Of a DNA stretch of 64,000 bases, positions 50,079 through 60,822 are shown piece after piece. Both the position numbers and the translations under genes were made by a program. This DNA comes from Hydractinia symbiolongicarpus (taxonomy: Eukaryota > Cnidaria > Hydrozoa > Anthoathecata > Hydractiniidae). Every line of letters begins with the position of its first letter. The first letter of the stretch is position 1. Under the pieces are notes generated by a model. That model saw only the letters and a list, made by a program, of their open reading frames with translations. It did not search any database and was not told where the DNA came from. The stretch spans positions 29,043,501-29,107,500 of the forward strand of contig NC_079878.1 of assembly GCF_029227915.1 (NCBI RefSeq). The letters are read 5' to 3'.

Positions 50079-50484
50079 GAGTTTACTCCCTGGGTACTTT
50101 CTTTGTATACTTTTGACTATACGGGCCGAGTCCGGGATTTACGGGAAATTGCGGGTTTTCGTTTACCGGCGATTAAACATCTTTTATTCAGCGTCTTATC
50201 AAAAATGAAAACATTTTTGAAAACTACAAGTCTCATGCGTTTTAGTGGTGAAAAGATAATTTAAAAAATCGTTCTGGAAATGAGTTTACTCCCTGCGTAT
50301 TTTCTTTGTATACTTTTGACTATACGGGCCGAGTCCGGGATTAACGGGAAATCGCGGGTTTTTGTTTGCCGGCGATTAAACTTCTTATATTCAGCGTCTC
50401 ATCAAAATTGAAAACATTTTTGAAAACTACAAGTCTCACGCGTTTTAGTGGTGAAAAAATAATTTAAAAAAGCGTTCGGTAAAT

Positions 50485-53400
50485 GAGTTTACTCACAGGG
50501 TACTTTCTTTGTATACATTCGACTATACGGGCCAAGCCCGGGATTTACGGGAAATCGCGGGTTTTCGTTTGCCGGCGATTAAACTTCTTTCATTAAGCGT
50601 CTCATCAAAAATGAAAACATTCCTGAGAACTACAAGTCTCATGCGTTTTAGTGGTGAAAAAATAATTTAAAAAATCGTTCGGGAAATGAGTTTACTTCCT
50701 GGGTACTTTCTTTGTATACTTTTGACTTTACGGGCCGAGTCCGGGATTTACGGGAAGTTGCGGGTTTTCGTTTGCCGGCGATTAAACTTCTTTTATTCCG
50801 CGTCTCATCAAAATTGAAAACATTTTTGAAAACTACAAGTGTCATGCGTTTTAGTGGTGAAAAGAAAATTTAAAAAATTGTTCTGGAAATGAGTTTACTC
50901 ACAGGGTATTTTCTTTGTATACTTTTGACTATACGGGCCGAGTCCGGGATTAACGGGAAATCGCGGGTTTTTGTTTGCCGGCGATTAAACTTCTTATATT
51001 CAGCGTCTCATCAAAAATGAAAACATTTTTGAAAACTAAAAGTCTCACGCGTTTTAGTGGTGAAAAAATAATTTAAAAAATCGTTCGGGAAATGAGTTTA
51101 CTCACAGGGTACTTTCTTTGTATACATTCGACTATACGGGCCAAGCCCGGGATTTACGGGAAATCGCAGGTTTTCGTTTGCCGGCGATTAAACTTCTTTC
51201 ATTAAGCGTCTCATCAAAAATGAAAACATTCCTGAAAACTAAAAGTCTCATGCGTTTTAGTAGTGAAAAAATAATTTAAAAAATCCTTCGGGAAATGAGT
51301 TTACTCCCTGGGTTCTTTCTTTGTATACTTTTGACTATACGGGCCGAGTCCGGGATTTACGGGAAGTGGCGGGTTTAGTTTGCCGGCAATTAAACTTCTT
51401 TTATTCCGCGTCTCATCAAAAATGAAAACATTTTTGAAAACTACAAGTCTCATGCGTTTTAGTGGTGAAAAGATAATTTAAAAAATCGTTCTGGAAATGA
51501 GTTTACTCACAGGGTACTTTTTTTGTAGGTACTCGACTATACGGGCCAAGCACGGGATTTACGGGAAATCGCGGGTTTTTGTTTGCCGGCCATTAAACTT
51601 CTTATGTTCAGCGTCTCATCAAAAATGAAAACATTTTTGAAAACTACAAGTCTCATGCGTTTTAGTGGTGAAAAAGTAATTTAAAAAATCGTTCGAAAAA
51701 TGAGTTTACTCCCTGGGTACTTTCTTTGTATACTTTTGACTATACGGGCCGAGTCCGGGATTTACGGGAAATCGCGGGTTTTCGTTTGCCGGCGATTAAA
51801 CATCTTTTATTCAGCGTCTCATCAAAAATGAAAACATTTTTGAAAACTACAAGTTTCATGCGTTTTAGTGGTGAAAAGATAATTTAAAAAATCGTTCTTG
51901 AAATGAGTTTACTCCCTGCGTATTTTCTTTGTATATTTTTGACTATACGGGCCGAGTCCGGGATTAATGGGAAATCGCGGGTTTTCGTTTGCCGGCGATT
52001 AAACTTCTTTTATTCCGCGTCTCATCAAAAATGAAAACATTTTTGAAAACTACAAGTCTCATGCGTTTTAGTGGTGAAAAGATAATTTAAAAAAGCGTTC
52101 GGTAAATGAGTTTACTCACAGGGTACTTTCTTTGTATACATTCGACTATACGGGCCAAGCCCGGGATTTACGGGAAATCGCGGGTTTTCGTTTGCCGGCG
52201 ATTAAACTTCTTTCATTAAGCGTCTCATCAAAAATGAAAACATTCCTGAGAACTACAAGTCTCATGCGTTTTAGTGGTGAAAAAATAATTTAAAAAATCG
52301 TTCGGGAAATGAGTTTACTTCCTGGGTACTTTCTTTGTATACTTTTGACTTTACGGGCCGAGTCCGGGATTTACGGGAAGTTGCGGGTTTTCGTTTGCCG
52401 GCGATTAAACTTCTTTTATTCCGCGTCTCATCAAAAATGAAAACATTTTTGAAAACTACAAGTGTCATGCGTTTTAGTGGTGAAAAGAAAATTAAAAAAA
52501 TTGTTCTGGAAACGAGTTTACTCACAGGGTATTTTCTTTGTATACTTTTGACTATACGGGCCGAGTCCGGGATTAACGGGAAATCGCGGGTTTTTGTTTG
52601 CCGGCGATTAAACTTCTTATATTCAGCGTCTCATCAAAAATGAAAACATTTTTGAAAACTAAAAGTCTCACGCGTTTTAGTGGTGAAAAAATAATTTAAA
52701 AAATCGTTCGGGAAATGAGTTTACTCACAGGGTACTTTCTTTGTATACATTCGACTATACGGGCCAAGCCCGGGATTTACGGGAAATCGCGGGTTTTCGT
52801 TTGCCGGCGATTAAACTTCTTTCATTAAGCGTCTCATCAAAAATGAAAACATTCCTGAAAACTAAAAGTCTCATGCGTTTTAGTGGTGAAAAAATAATTT
52901 AAAAAATCCTTCGGGAAATGAGTTTACTCCCTGGGTTCTTTCTTTGTATACTTTTGACTATACGGGCCGAGTCCGGGATTTACGGGAAGTTGCGGGTTTA
53001 GTTTGCCGGCAATTAAACTTCTTTTATTCCGCGTCTCATCAAAAATGAAAACATTTTTGAAAACTACAAGTCTCATGCGTTTTAGTGGTGAAAAGATAAT
53101 TTAAAAAATCGTTCTGGAAATGAGTTTACTCACAGGGTACTTTTTTTGTATGTACTCGACTATACGGGCCAAGCACGGGATTTACGGGAAATCGCGGGTT
53201 TTTGTTTGCCGGCCATTAAACTTCTTATATTCAGCGTCTCATCAAAAATGAAAACATTTTTGAAAACTACAAGTCTCATGCGTTTTAGTGGTGAAAAAGT
53301 AATTTAAAAAATCGTTCGAAAAATGAGTTTACTCCCTGGGTACTTTCTTTGTATACTTTTGACTATACGGGCCGAGTCCGGGATTTACGGGAAATCGCGG

Positions 53401-53527
53401 GTTTTCGTTTGCCGGCGATTAAACATCTTTTATTCAGCGTCTCATCAAAAATGAAAACATTCCTGAAAACTACAAGTGTCATGCGTTTTAGTGGTGAAAA
53501 ACTAATTTAAAAAATCGTTCGGGAAAT
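50485..53527 (+). repeat. 8-monomer higher-order repeat (1623 bp), two copies
   Basis: Copies start at 50485 and 52108. Private markers shared at 1623 bp are AAAGCGTTCGGTAAATG, TTCCTGAGAACTAC, TTTTGACTTTACGGG, AAGTGTCATGCG, GAAAAGAAAATT, CTAAAAGTC, AATCCTTCGGG, GGGTTCTTTC, the one-base-deleted GGGTTTAGTTTGCCGGCAATT, and GCCGGCCATTAAAC. The offset is 8x203-1 because of that deletion. The second copy departs from the first near 53.45 kb. Part of the same unit returns at 56370-57.6 kb. Confidence 0.88.
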
Positions 53528-56354
53528 GTGTTTACTCCCTGGGTATTTTCTTTGTATACTTTTGACTACACGGGCCGAGTCCGGGATTTACGGAAAGTTG
53601 CGGGTTTTCGTTTGCCGGCGATTAAACTTCTTTTATTCCGCGTCTCATCAAAAATAAAAACATTTTTGAAAACTACAAGTCTCATGCGTTTTAGTGGTGA
53701 AAAGATAATTTAAAAAATCGTTCTGGAAATGAGTTTACTCACAGGGTACTTTCTTTGTATGTACTCGACTATACGGGCCAAGCACGGGATTTACGGGAAA
53801 TCGCGGGTTTTTGTTTGCCGGCGATTAAACTTCTTATATTTAGCGTCTCATCAAAAATGAAAACATTTTTAAAAACTACAAGACTCATGCGTTTTAGTGG
53901 TGAAAAAATAATTTAAAAGATCGTTCAGGAAATGAGTTTACTCACAGGGTACTTTCTTTGTATGTACTCGACTATACGGGCCAAACACGGGATTTACGGG
54001 AAATCGGGGGTTTTTGTTTGCCGGCGATTAAACTTCTTATGTTCAGCGTCTTATCAAAAATGAAAACATTTTTAAAAACTACAAGTCTCATGCTTTTGGT
54101 GGTGAAAAAATAATTTAAAAAATCGTTCGGGAAATGAGTTTACTCACAGGGTACTTTGTTTGTATACATTCGACTATACGGACCAAGCCCGGGATTTACG
54201 GGAAATCGCGGGTTTTCGTTTGCCGGCGATTAAATTTTTTTCATTAAGCGTCTCATCAAAAATGAAAACATTCCTGAAAACTACAAGTCTCGTGCGTTTT
54301 AGTGGTGAAAAGATAATTTAAAAAATCGTTCTGGAAATGAGTTTACTCCCTGCGTATTTTCTTTGTATACTTTTGACTATACGGGCCGAGTCCGGGATTA
54401 ACGGGAAATCGCGGGTTTTTGTTTGCCGGCGATTAAACTTCTTATATTCAGCGTCTCATCAAAAATGAAAACATTTTTGAAAACTACAAGTCTCACGCGT
54501 TTTAGTGGTGAAAAAATAATTTAAAAAATCGTTCGGTAAATGAGTTTACTCACAGGGTACTTTTTTTGTATGTACTCGACTATACGGGCCAACCACGGGA
54601 TTTACGGGAAATCGCGTGTTTTTGTTTGCCGGCGACTAAACTTCTCTTATTTCGCGTCTCATCAAAAAATGAAAACATTTTTTAAAACTACAAGTCTCAT
54701 CCGTTTTAGTGGTGAAAAGATAATTTAAAAAATCGTTCTGGAAATGAGTTTACTCACAGGGTACTTTTTTTGTATGTACTCGACTATACGGGCCAAGCAC
54801 GGGATTTACGGGAAATCGCGGGTTTTTGTTTGCCGGCGATTAAACTTCTTATATTCAGCGTCTCATCAAAAATGAAAACATTTTTGAAAACTACAAGTCT
54901 CATGCGATTTAGTGGTGAAACAATAATTTAAAAAATCGTTCGGGAAATGAGTTTACTCACAGGGTACTTTCTTTGTATACATTCGACTATACGGGCCAAT
55001 CCCGGGATTTACGGGAAATCGCGGGTTTTCGTTTGCCGGCGATTAAACTTCTTTTATTCCGCGTCTCATCAAAAATGAAAACATTTTTGAAAACTACAAG
55101 TCTCATGCGTTTTAGTGGTGAAAAGATAATTTAAAAAATCGTTCTGGAAATGAGTTTACTCACAGGGTACTTTCTTTGTATGTACTCGACTATACGGGCC
55201 AAGCACGGGATTTACGGGAAATCGCGGGTTTTTGTTTGCCGGCGATTAAACTTCTTATGTTCAGCGTCTCATCAAAAATGAAAACATTTTTGAAAACTAC
55301 AAGTCTCATGCGTTTTAGTGGTGAAAAAATAATTTAAAAAATCGTTCGGGAAATGAGTTTACTCACAGGGTACTTTCTTTGTATACATTCCACTATACGG
55401 GCCAAGCCCGGGATTTACGGGAAATCGCGGGTTTTCGTTTGCCGGCGATTAAACTTCTTTCATTAAGCGTCTCATCAAAAATGAAAACATTTCTGAAAAC
55501 TACAAGTCTCATGCGTTTTAGTGGTGAAAAAATAATTTAAAAAATCGTTCGGGAAATGAGTTTACTCCCTGGGTACTTTCTTTGTATACTTTTGACTATA
55601 CGGGCCGAGTCCGGGATTTACGGGAAATCGCGGGTTTTCGTTTGCCGGCGATTAAACATCTTTTATTCAGCGTCTCATCAAAAATGAAAACATTCCTGAA
55701 AACTACAAGTCTCATGCGTTTTAGTGGTGAAAAGATAATTTAAAAAATCGTTCGGGAAATGAGTTTACTCCCTGGGTACTTTCTTTGTATACTTTTGACT
55801 ATACGGGCCGAGTCCGGGATTTACGGGAAATCGCGGGTTTTCGTTTGCCGGCGATTAAACATCTTTTATTCAGCGTCTCATCAAAAATGAAAACATTCCT
55901 GAAAACTACAAGTCTCATGCGTTTTAGTGGTGAAAAGATAATTTAAAAAATCGTTCTGGAAATGAGTTTACTCACAGGGTACTTTCTTTGTATATACTCG
56001 ACTATACGGGCCAAGCCCGGGATTTACGGGAAATCGCGGGTTTTTGTTTGCCGGCGATTAAACTTCTTATATTCAGCGTCTCATCAAAAATGAAAACATT
56101 TTTGAAAACTACAAGACTCATGCGATTTAGTGGTGAAACAATAATTTAAAAAATCGTTCGCGAAATGAGTTTACTCCCTGCGTATTTTCTTTGTATACTT
56201 TTGACTATACGGGCCGAGTCCGGGATTTACGGGAAATTGCGGGTTTTCGTTTGCCGGCGATTAAACATCTTTTATTCAGCGTCTCATCAAAAATGAAAAC
56301 ATTTTTGAAAACTACAAGTCTCATGCGTTTTAGTGGTGAAAAGATAATTTAAAA
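53437..56354 (+). repeat. Segmental duplication of about 2.9 kb, copy 1
   Basis: The segment recurs at 57902-60819 at an offset of 4465 bp (22x203-1). Private markers in both copies include GAAAAACTAATTT, GACTACACGGGCC, ACAAGACTCATG, TTTAAAAGATCG, CATGCTTTTGGTGG, TTAAATTTTTTTCATT, CAACCACGGG, TCGCGTGTTTTTG, GGCGACTAAAC, CATCAAAAAATG (one added A), TCATCCGTTTTAG, ATTCCACTATACGG and CGTTCGCGAAATG. By eye I find about three substitutions between the copies (near 53656, 55638 and 55930), so identity is about 99.9%. Confidence 0.92.
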
Positions 56355-56369
56355 AATTGTTCTGGAAAC

Positions 56370-57600
56370 GAGTTTACTCACAGGGTATTTTCTTTGTATA
56401 CTTTTGACTATACGGGCCGAGTCCGGGATTAACGGGAAATCGCGGGTTTTTGTTTGCCGGCGATTAAACTTCTTATATTCAGCGTCTCATCAAAAATGAA
56501 AACATTTTTGAAAACTAAAAGTCTCACGCGTTTTAGTGGTGAAAAAATAATTTAAAAAATCGTTCGGGAAATGAGTTTACTCACAGGGTACTTTCTTTGT
56601 ATACATTCGACTATACGGGCCAAGCCCGGGATTTACGGGAAATCGCGGGTTTTCGTTTGCCGGCGATTAAACTTCTTTCATTAAGCGTCTCATCAAAAAT
56701 GAAAACATTCCTGAAAACTAAAAGTCTCATGCGTTTTAGTGGTGAAAAAATAATTTAAAAAATCCTTCGGGAAATGAGTTTACTCCCTGGGTTCTTTCTT
56801 TGTATACTTTTGACTATACTGGCCGAGTCCGGGATTTACGGGAAGTTGCGGGTTTAGTTTGCCGGCAATTAAACTTCTTTTATTCCGCGTCTCATCAAAA
56901 ATGAAAACATTTTTAAAAACTACAAGTCTCATGCGTTTTAGTGGTGAAAAGATAATTTAAAAAATCGTTCTGGAAATGAGTTTACTCACAGGGTACTTTT
57001 TTTGTATGTACTCGACTATACGGGCCAAGCACGGGATTTACGGGAAATCGCGGGTTTTTGTTTGCCGGCCATTAAACTTCTTATATTCAGCGTCTCATCA
57101 AAAATGAAAACATTTTTGAAAACTACAAGTCTCATGCGTTTTAGTGGTGAAAAAGTAATTTAAAAAATCGTTCGAAAAATGAGTTTACTCCCTGGGTACT
57201 TTCTTTGTATACTTTTGACTATACGGGCCGAGTCCGGGATTTACGGGAAATCGCGGGTTTTCGTTTGCCGGCGATTAAACATCTTTTATTCAGCGTCTCA
57301 TCAAAAATGAAAACATTTTTGAAAACTACAAGTCTCATGCGTTTTAGTGGTGAAAAGATAATTTAAAAAATCGTTCTGGAAATGAGTTTACTCCCTGCGT
57401 ATTTTCTTTGTATATTTTTGACTATACGGGCCGAGTCCGGGATTAACGGGAAATCGCGGGTTTTCGTTTGCCGGCGATTAAACTTCTTTTATTCCGCGTC
57501 TCATCAAAAATAAAAACATTTTTGAAAACTACAAGTCTCATGCGTTTTAGTGGTGAAAAGATAATTTAAAAAATCGTTCTGGAAATGAGTTTACTCACAG
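56370..57600 (+). repeat. Further partial copy of the 1623-bp HOR
   Basis: Starting with the GGAAACGAGTTTAC monomer, this stretch repeats 52.5-53.4 kb at an offset of 3856 bp (19x203-1). It carries GGGTTCTTTC, GGGTTTAGTTTGCCGGCAATT and GCCGGCCATTAAAC. It then continues with the TATATTTTTGAC monomer found at 51905 in the first copy. It therefore preserves the order of copy 1 at its end and of copy 2 at its start (ACGAG), as expected if it derives from an intermediate that copy 2 has since lost. Confidence 0.82.
56573..56775 (+). repeat. Reference monomer, subtype C (CACAGGG / ACATTCGAC / CCAAGCCC)
   Basis: Subtype C carries CACAGGG, TATACATTCGAC and GGGCCAAGCCCGGG (creating a SmaI/XmaI CCCGGG), then CTTCTTTCATTAAGCG and ACATTCCTGAAAAC. 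The TTCC change at about 137-140 disrupts the short dyad present in the other subtypes. The 5' and 3' variants are tightly linked: copies with ACATTCGAC nearly always have TTTCATTAAGCG and ATTCCTG. This copy also has CTAAAAGTC where most have CTACAAGTC, a marker shared with the 52.7-kb block. Confidence 0.85.
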
Positions 57601-57901
57601 GGTACTTTCTTTGTATATACTCGAATATACGGGCCAAGCACGGCATTTACGGGAAATCGCGGGTTTTCGTTTGCCGGCGATTAAACTTCTTTCATTTAGC
57701 GTCTCATCAAAAATGAAAACATTCCTGAAAACTACAAGTCTCATGCGTTTTAGTGGTGAAAAAATAATTTAAAAAATCGTTCAGGAAATGAGTTTACTGA
57801 CAGGGTACTTTCTTTGTATGTACTCGACTATACGGGCCAAGCACGGGATTTACGGGAAATCGCGGGTTTTCGTTTGCCGGCGATTAAACTTCTTTCATTT
57901 A

Positions 57902-60819
57902 GCGTCTCATCAAAAATGAAAACATTCCTGAAAACTACAAGTGTCATGCGTTTTAGTGGTGAAAAACTAATTTAAAAAATCGTTCGGGAAATGTGTTTAC
58001 TCCCTGGGTATTTTCTTTGTATACTTTTGACTACACGGGCCGAGTCCGGGATTTACGGAAAGTTGCGGGTTTTCGTTTGCCGGCGATTAAACTTCTTTTA
58101 TTCCGCGTCTCATCAAAAATGAAAACATTTTTGAAAACTACAAGTCTCATGCGTTTTAGTGGTGAAAAGATAATTTAAAAAATCGTTCTGGAAATGAGTT
58201 TACTCACAGGGTACTTTCTTTGTATGTACTCGACTATACGGGCCAAGCACGGGATTTACGGGAAATCGCGGGTTTTTGTTTGCCGGCGATTAAACTTCTT
58301 ATATTTAGCGTCTCATCAAAAATGAAAACATTTTTAAAAACTACAAGACTCATGCGTTTTAGTGGTGAAAAAATAATTTAAAAGATCGTTCAGGAAATGA
58401 GTTTACTCACAGGGTACTTTCTTTGTATGTACTCGACTATACGGGCCAAACACGGGATTTACGGGAAATCGGGGGTTTTTGTTTGCCGGCGATTAAACTT
58501 CTTATGTTCAGCGTCTTATCAAAAATGAAAACATTTTTAAAAACTACAAGTCTCATGCTTTTGGTGGTGAAAAAATAATTTAAAAAATCGTTCGGGAAAT
58601 GAGTTTACTCACAGGGTACTTTGTTTGTATACATTCGACTATACGGACCAAGCCCGGGATTTACGGGAAATCGCGGGTTTTCGTTTGCCGGCGATTAAAT
58701 TTTTTTCATTAAGCGTCTCATCAAAAATGAAAACATTCCTGAAAACTACAAGTCTCGTGCGTTTTAGTGGTGAAAAGATAATTTAAAAAATCGTTCTGGA
58801 AATGAGTTTACTCCCTGCGTATTTTCTTTGTATACTTTTGACTATACGGGCCGAGTCCGGGATTAACGGGAAATCGCGGGTTTTTGTTTGCCGGCGATTA
58901 AACTTCTTATATTCAGCGTCTCATCAAAAATGAAAACATTTTTGAAAACTACAAGTCTCACGCGTTTTAGTGGTGAAAAAATAATTTAAAAAATCGTTCG
59001 GTAAATGAGTTTACTCACAGGGTACTTTTTTTGTATGTACTCGACTATACGGGCCAACCACGGGATTTACGGGAAATCGCGTGTTTTTGTTTGCCGGCGA
59101 CTAAACTTCTCTTATTTCGCGTCTCATCAAAAAATGAAAACATTTTTTAAAACTACAAGTCTCATCCGTTTTAGTGGTGAAAAGATAATTTAAAAAATCG
59201 TTCTGGAAATGAGTTTACTCACAGGGTACTTTTTTTGTATGTACTCGACTATACGGGCCAAGCACGGGATTTACGGGAAATCGCGGGTTTTTGTTTGCCG
59301 GCGATTAAACTTCTTATATTCAGCGTCTCATCAAAAATGAAAACATTTTTGAAAACTACAAGTCTCATGCGATTTAGTGGTGAAACAATAATTTAAAAAA
59401 TCGTTCGGGAAATGAGTTTACTCACAGGGTACTTTCTTTGTATACATTCGACTATACGGGCCAATCCCGGGATTTACGGGAAATCGCGGGTTTTCGTTTG
59501 CCGGCGATTAAACTTCTTTTATTCCGCGTCTCATCAAAAATGAAAACATTTTTGAAAACTACAAGTCTCATGCGTTTTAGTGGTGAAAAGATAATTTAAA
59601 AAATCGTTCTGGAAATGAGTTTACTCACAGGGTACTTTCTTTGTATGTACTCGACTATACGGGCCAAGCACGGGATTTACGGGAAATCGCGGGTTTTTGT
59701 TTGCCGGCGATTAAACTTCTTATGTTCAGCGTCTCATCAAAAATGAAAACATTTTTGAAAACTACAAGTCTCATGCGTTTTAGTGGTGAAAAAATAATTT
59801 AAAAAATCGTTCGGGAAATGAGTTTACTCACAGGGTACTTTCTTTGTATACATTCCACTATACGGGCCAAGCCCGGGATTTACGGGAAATCGCGGGTTTT
59901 CGTTTGCCGGCGATTAAACTTCTTTCATTAAGCGTCTCATCAAAAATGAAAACATTTCTGAAAACTACAAGTCTCATGCGTTTTAGTGGTGAAAAAATAA
60001 TTTAAAAAATCGTTCGGGAAATGAGTTTACTCCCTGGGTACTTTCTTTGTATACTTTTGACTATACGGGCCGAGTCCGGGATTTACGGGAAATCGCGGGT
60101 TTCCGTTTGCCGGCGATTAAACATCTTTTATTCAGCGTCTCATCAAAAATGAAAACATTCCTGAAAACTACAAGTCTCATGCGTTTTAGTGGTGAAAAGA
60201 TAATTTAAAAAATCGTTCGGGAAATGAGTTTACTCCCTGGGTACTTTCTTTGTATACTTTTGACTATACGGGCCGAGTCCGGGATTTACGGGAAATCGCG
60301 GGTTTTCGTTTGCCGGCGATTAAACATCTTTTATTCAGCGTCTCATCAAAAATGAAAACATTCCTGAAAACTACAAGTCTCATGCGTTTTAGTGGGGAAA
60401 AGATAATTTAAAAAATCGTTCTGGAAATGAGTTTACTCACAGGGTACTTTCTTTGTATATACTCGACTATACGGGCCAAGCCCGGGATTTACGGGAAATC
60501 GCGGGTTTTTGTTTGCCGGCGATTAAACTTCTTATATTCAGCGTCTCATCAAAAATGAAAACATTTTTGAAAACTACAAGACTCATGCGATTTAGTGGTG
60601 AAACAATAATTTAAAAAATCGTTCGCGAAATGAGTTTACTCCCTGCGTATTTTCTTTGTATACTTTTGACTATACGGGCCGAGTCCGGGATTTACGGGAA
60701 ATTGCGGGTTTTCGTTTGCCGGCGATTAAACATCTTTTATTCAGCGTCTCATCAAAAATGAAAACATTTTTGAAAACTACAAGTCTCATGCGTTTTAGTG
60801 GTGAAAAGATAATTTAAAA
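57902..60819 (+). repeat. Segmental duplication of about 2.9 kb, copy 2
   Basis: This is the near-perfect partner of 53437-56354. It differs by AAAAATGAAAAC (copy 1 has AAAAATAAAAAC), GGGTTTCCGTTTGCC near 60100 and GTGGGGAAAAG near 60395. The upstream edge lies inside a monomer at about position 117: before it, copy 1 has an A-type CATCTTTTATTCAGCG and copy 2 a C-type CTTCTTTCATTTAGCG. The downstream edge coincides with a 12-bp deletion found only in copy 2. Confidence 0.92.
58804..59006 (+). repeat. Reference monomer, subtype D (CCCTGCGTATTTTC / GGGATTAACGGG)
   Basis: Subtype D resembles A in its first third (CTTTTGAC, CCGAGTCC) but has CCCTGCGTATTTTC at 10-23 and GGGATTAACGGG in place of GGGATTTACGGG at 56-67. 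It then continues either like B (TTTTTGTTTGCC, TTATATTCAGCG) or with TTTTATTCCGCG. That pattern suggests a recombinant between A-like and B-like monomers. I first see D-like copies at about 21.7 kb; they are frequent from 24.7 kb to the end. This copy also has CTCACGCG, a marker of the 50-64 kb part. Confidence 0.8.
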
Positions 60820-60822
60820 AAT
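60632..60822 (+). repeat. Truncated 191-bp monomer (12-bp deletion)
   Basis: The monomer ends TTTAAAAAATGAGTTT where the normal sequence has TTTAAAAAATCGTTCTGGAAATGAGTTT-type spacing, so 12 bp (TCGTTCTGGAAA) are missing at about 60818-60822. The AAAT present on both sides is consistent with slippage or end joining through microhomology. It is the shortest monomer I found and sits at the junction between the 2.9-kb duplication and the last higher-order repeat. Confidence 0.9.

Noticed and set aside
52271-52525. Minus-strand open frames of 65-84 codons (46184-46381, 46387-46584, 50648-50845, 52271-52525)
   Set aside because: They are the antisense of the same monomer, appearing where chance substitutions remove a stop. 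They overlap plus-strand chance frames and have no independent support.
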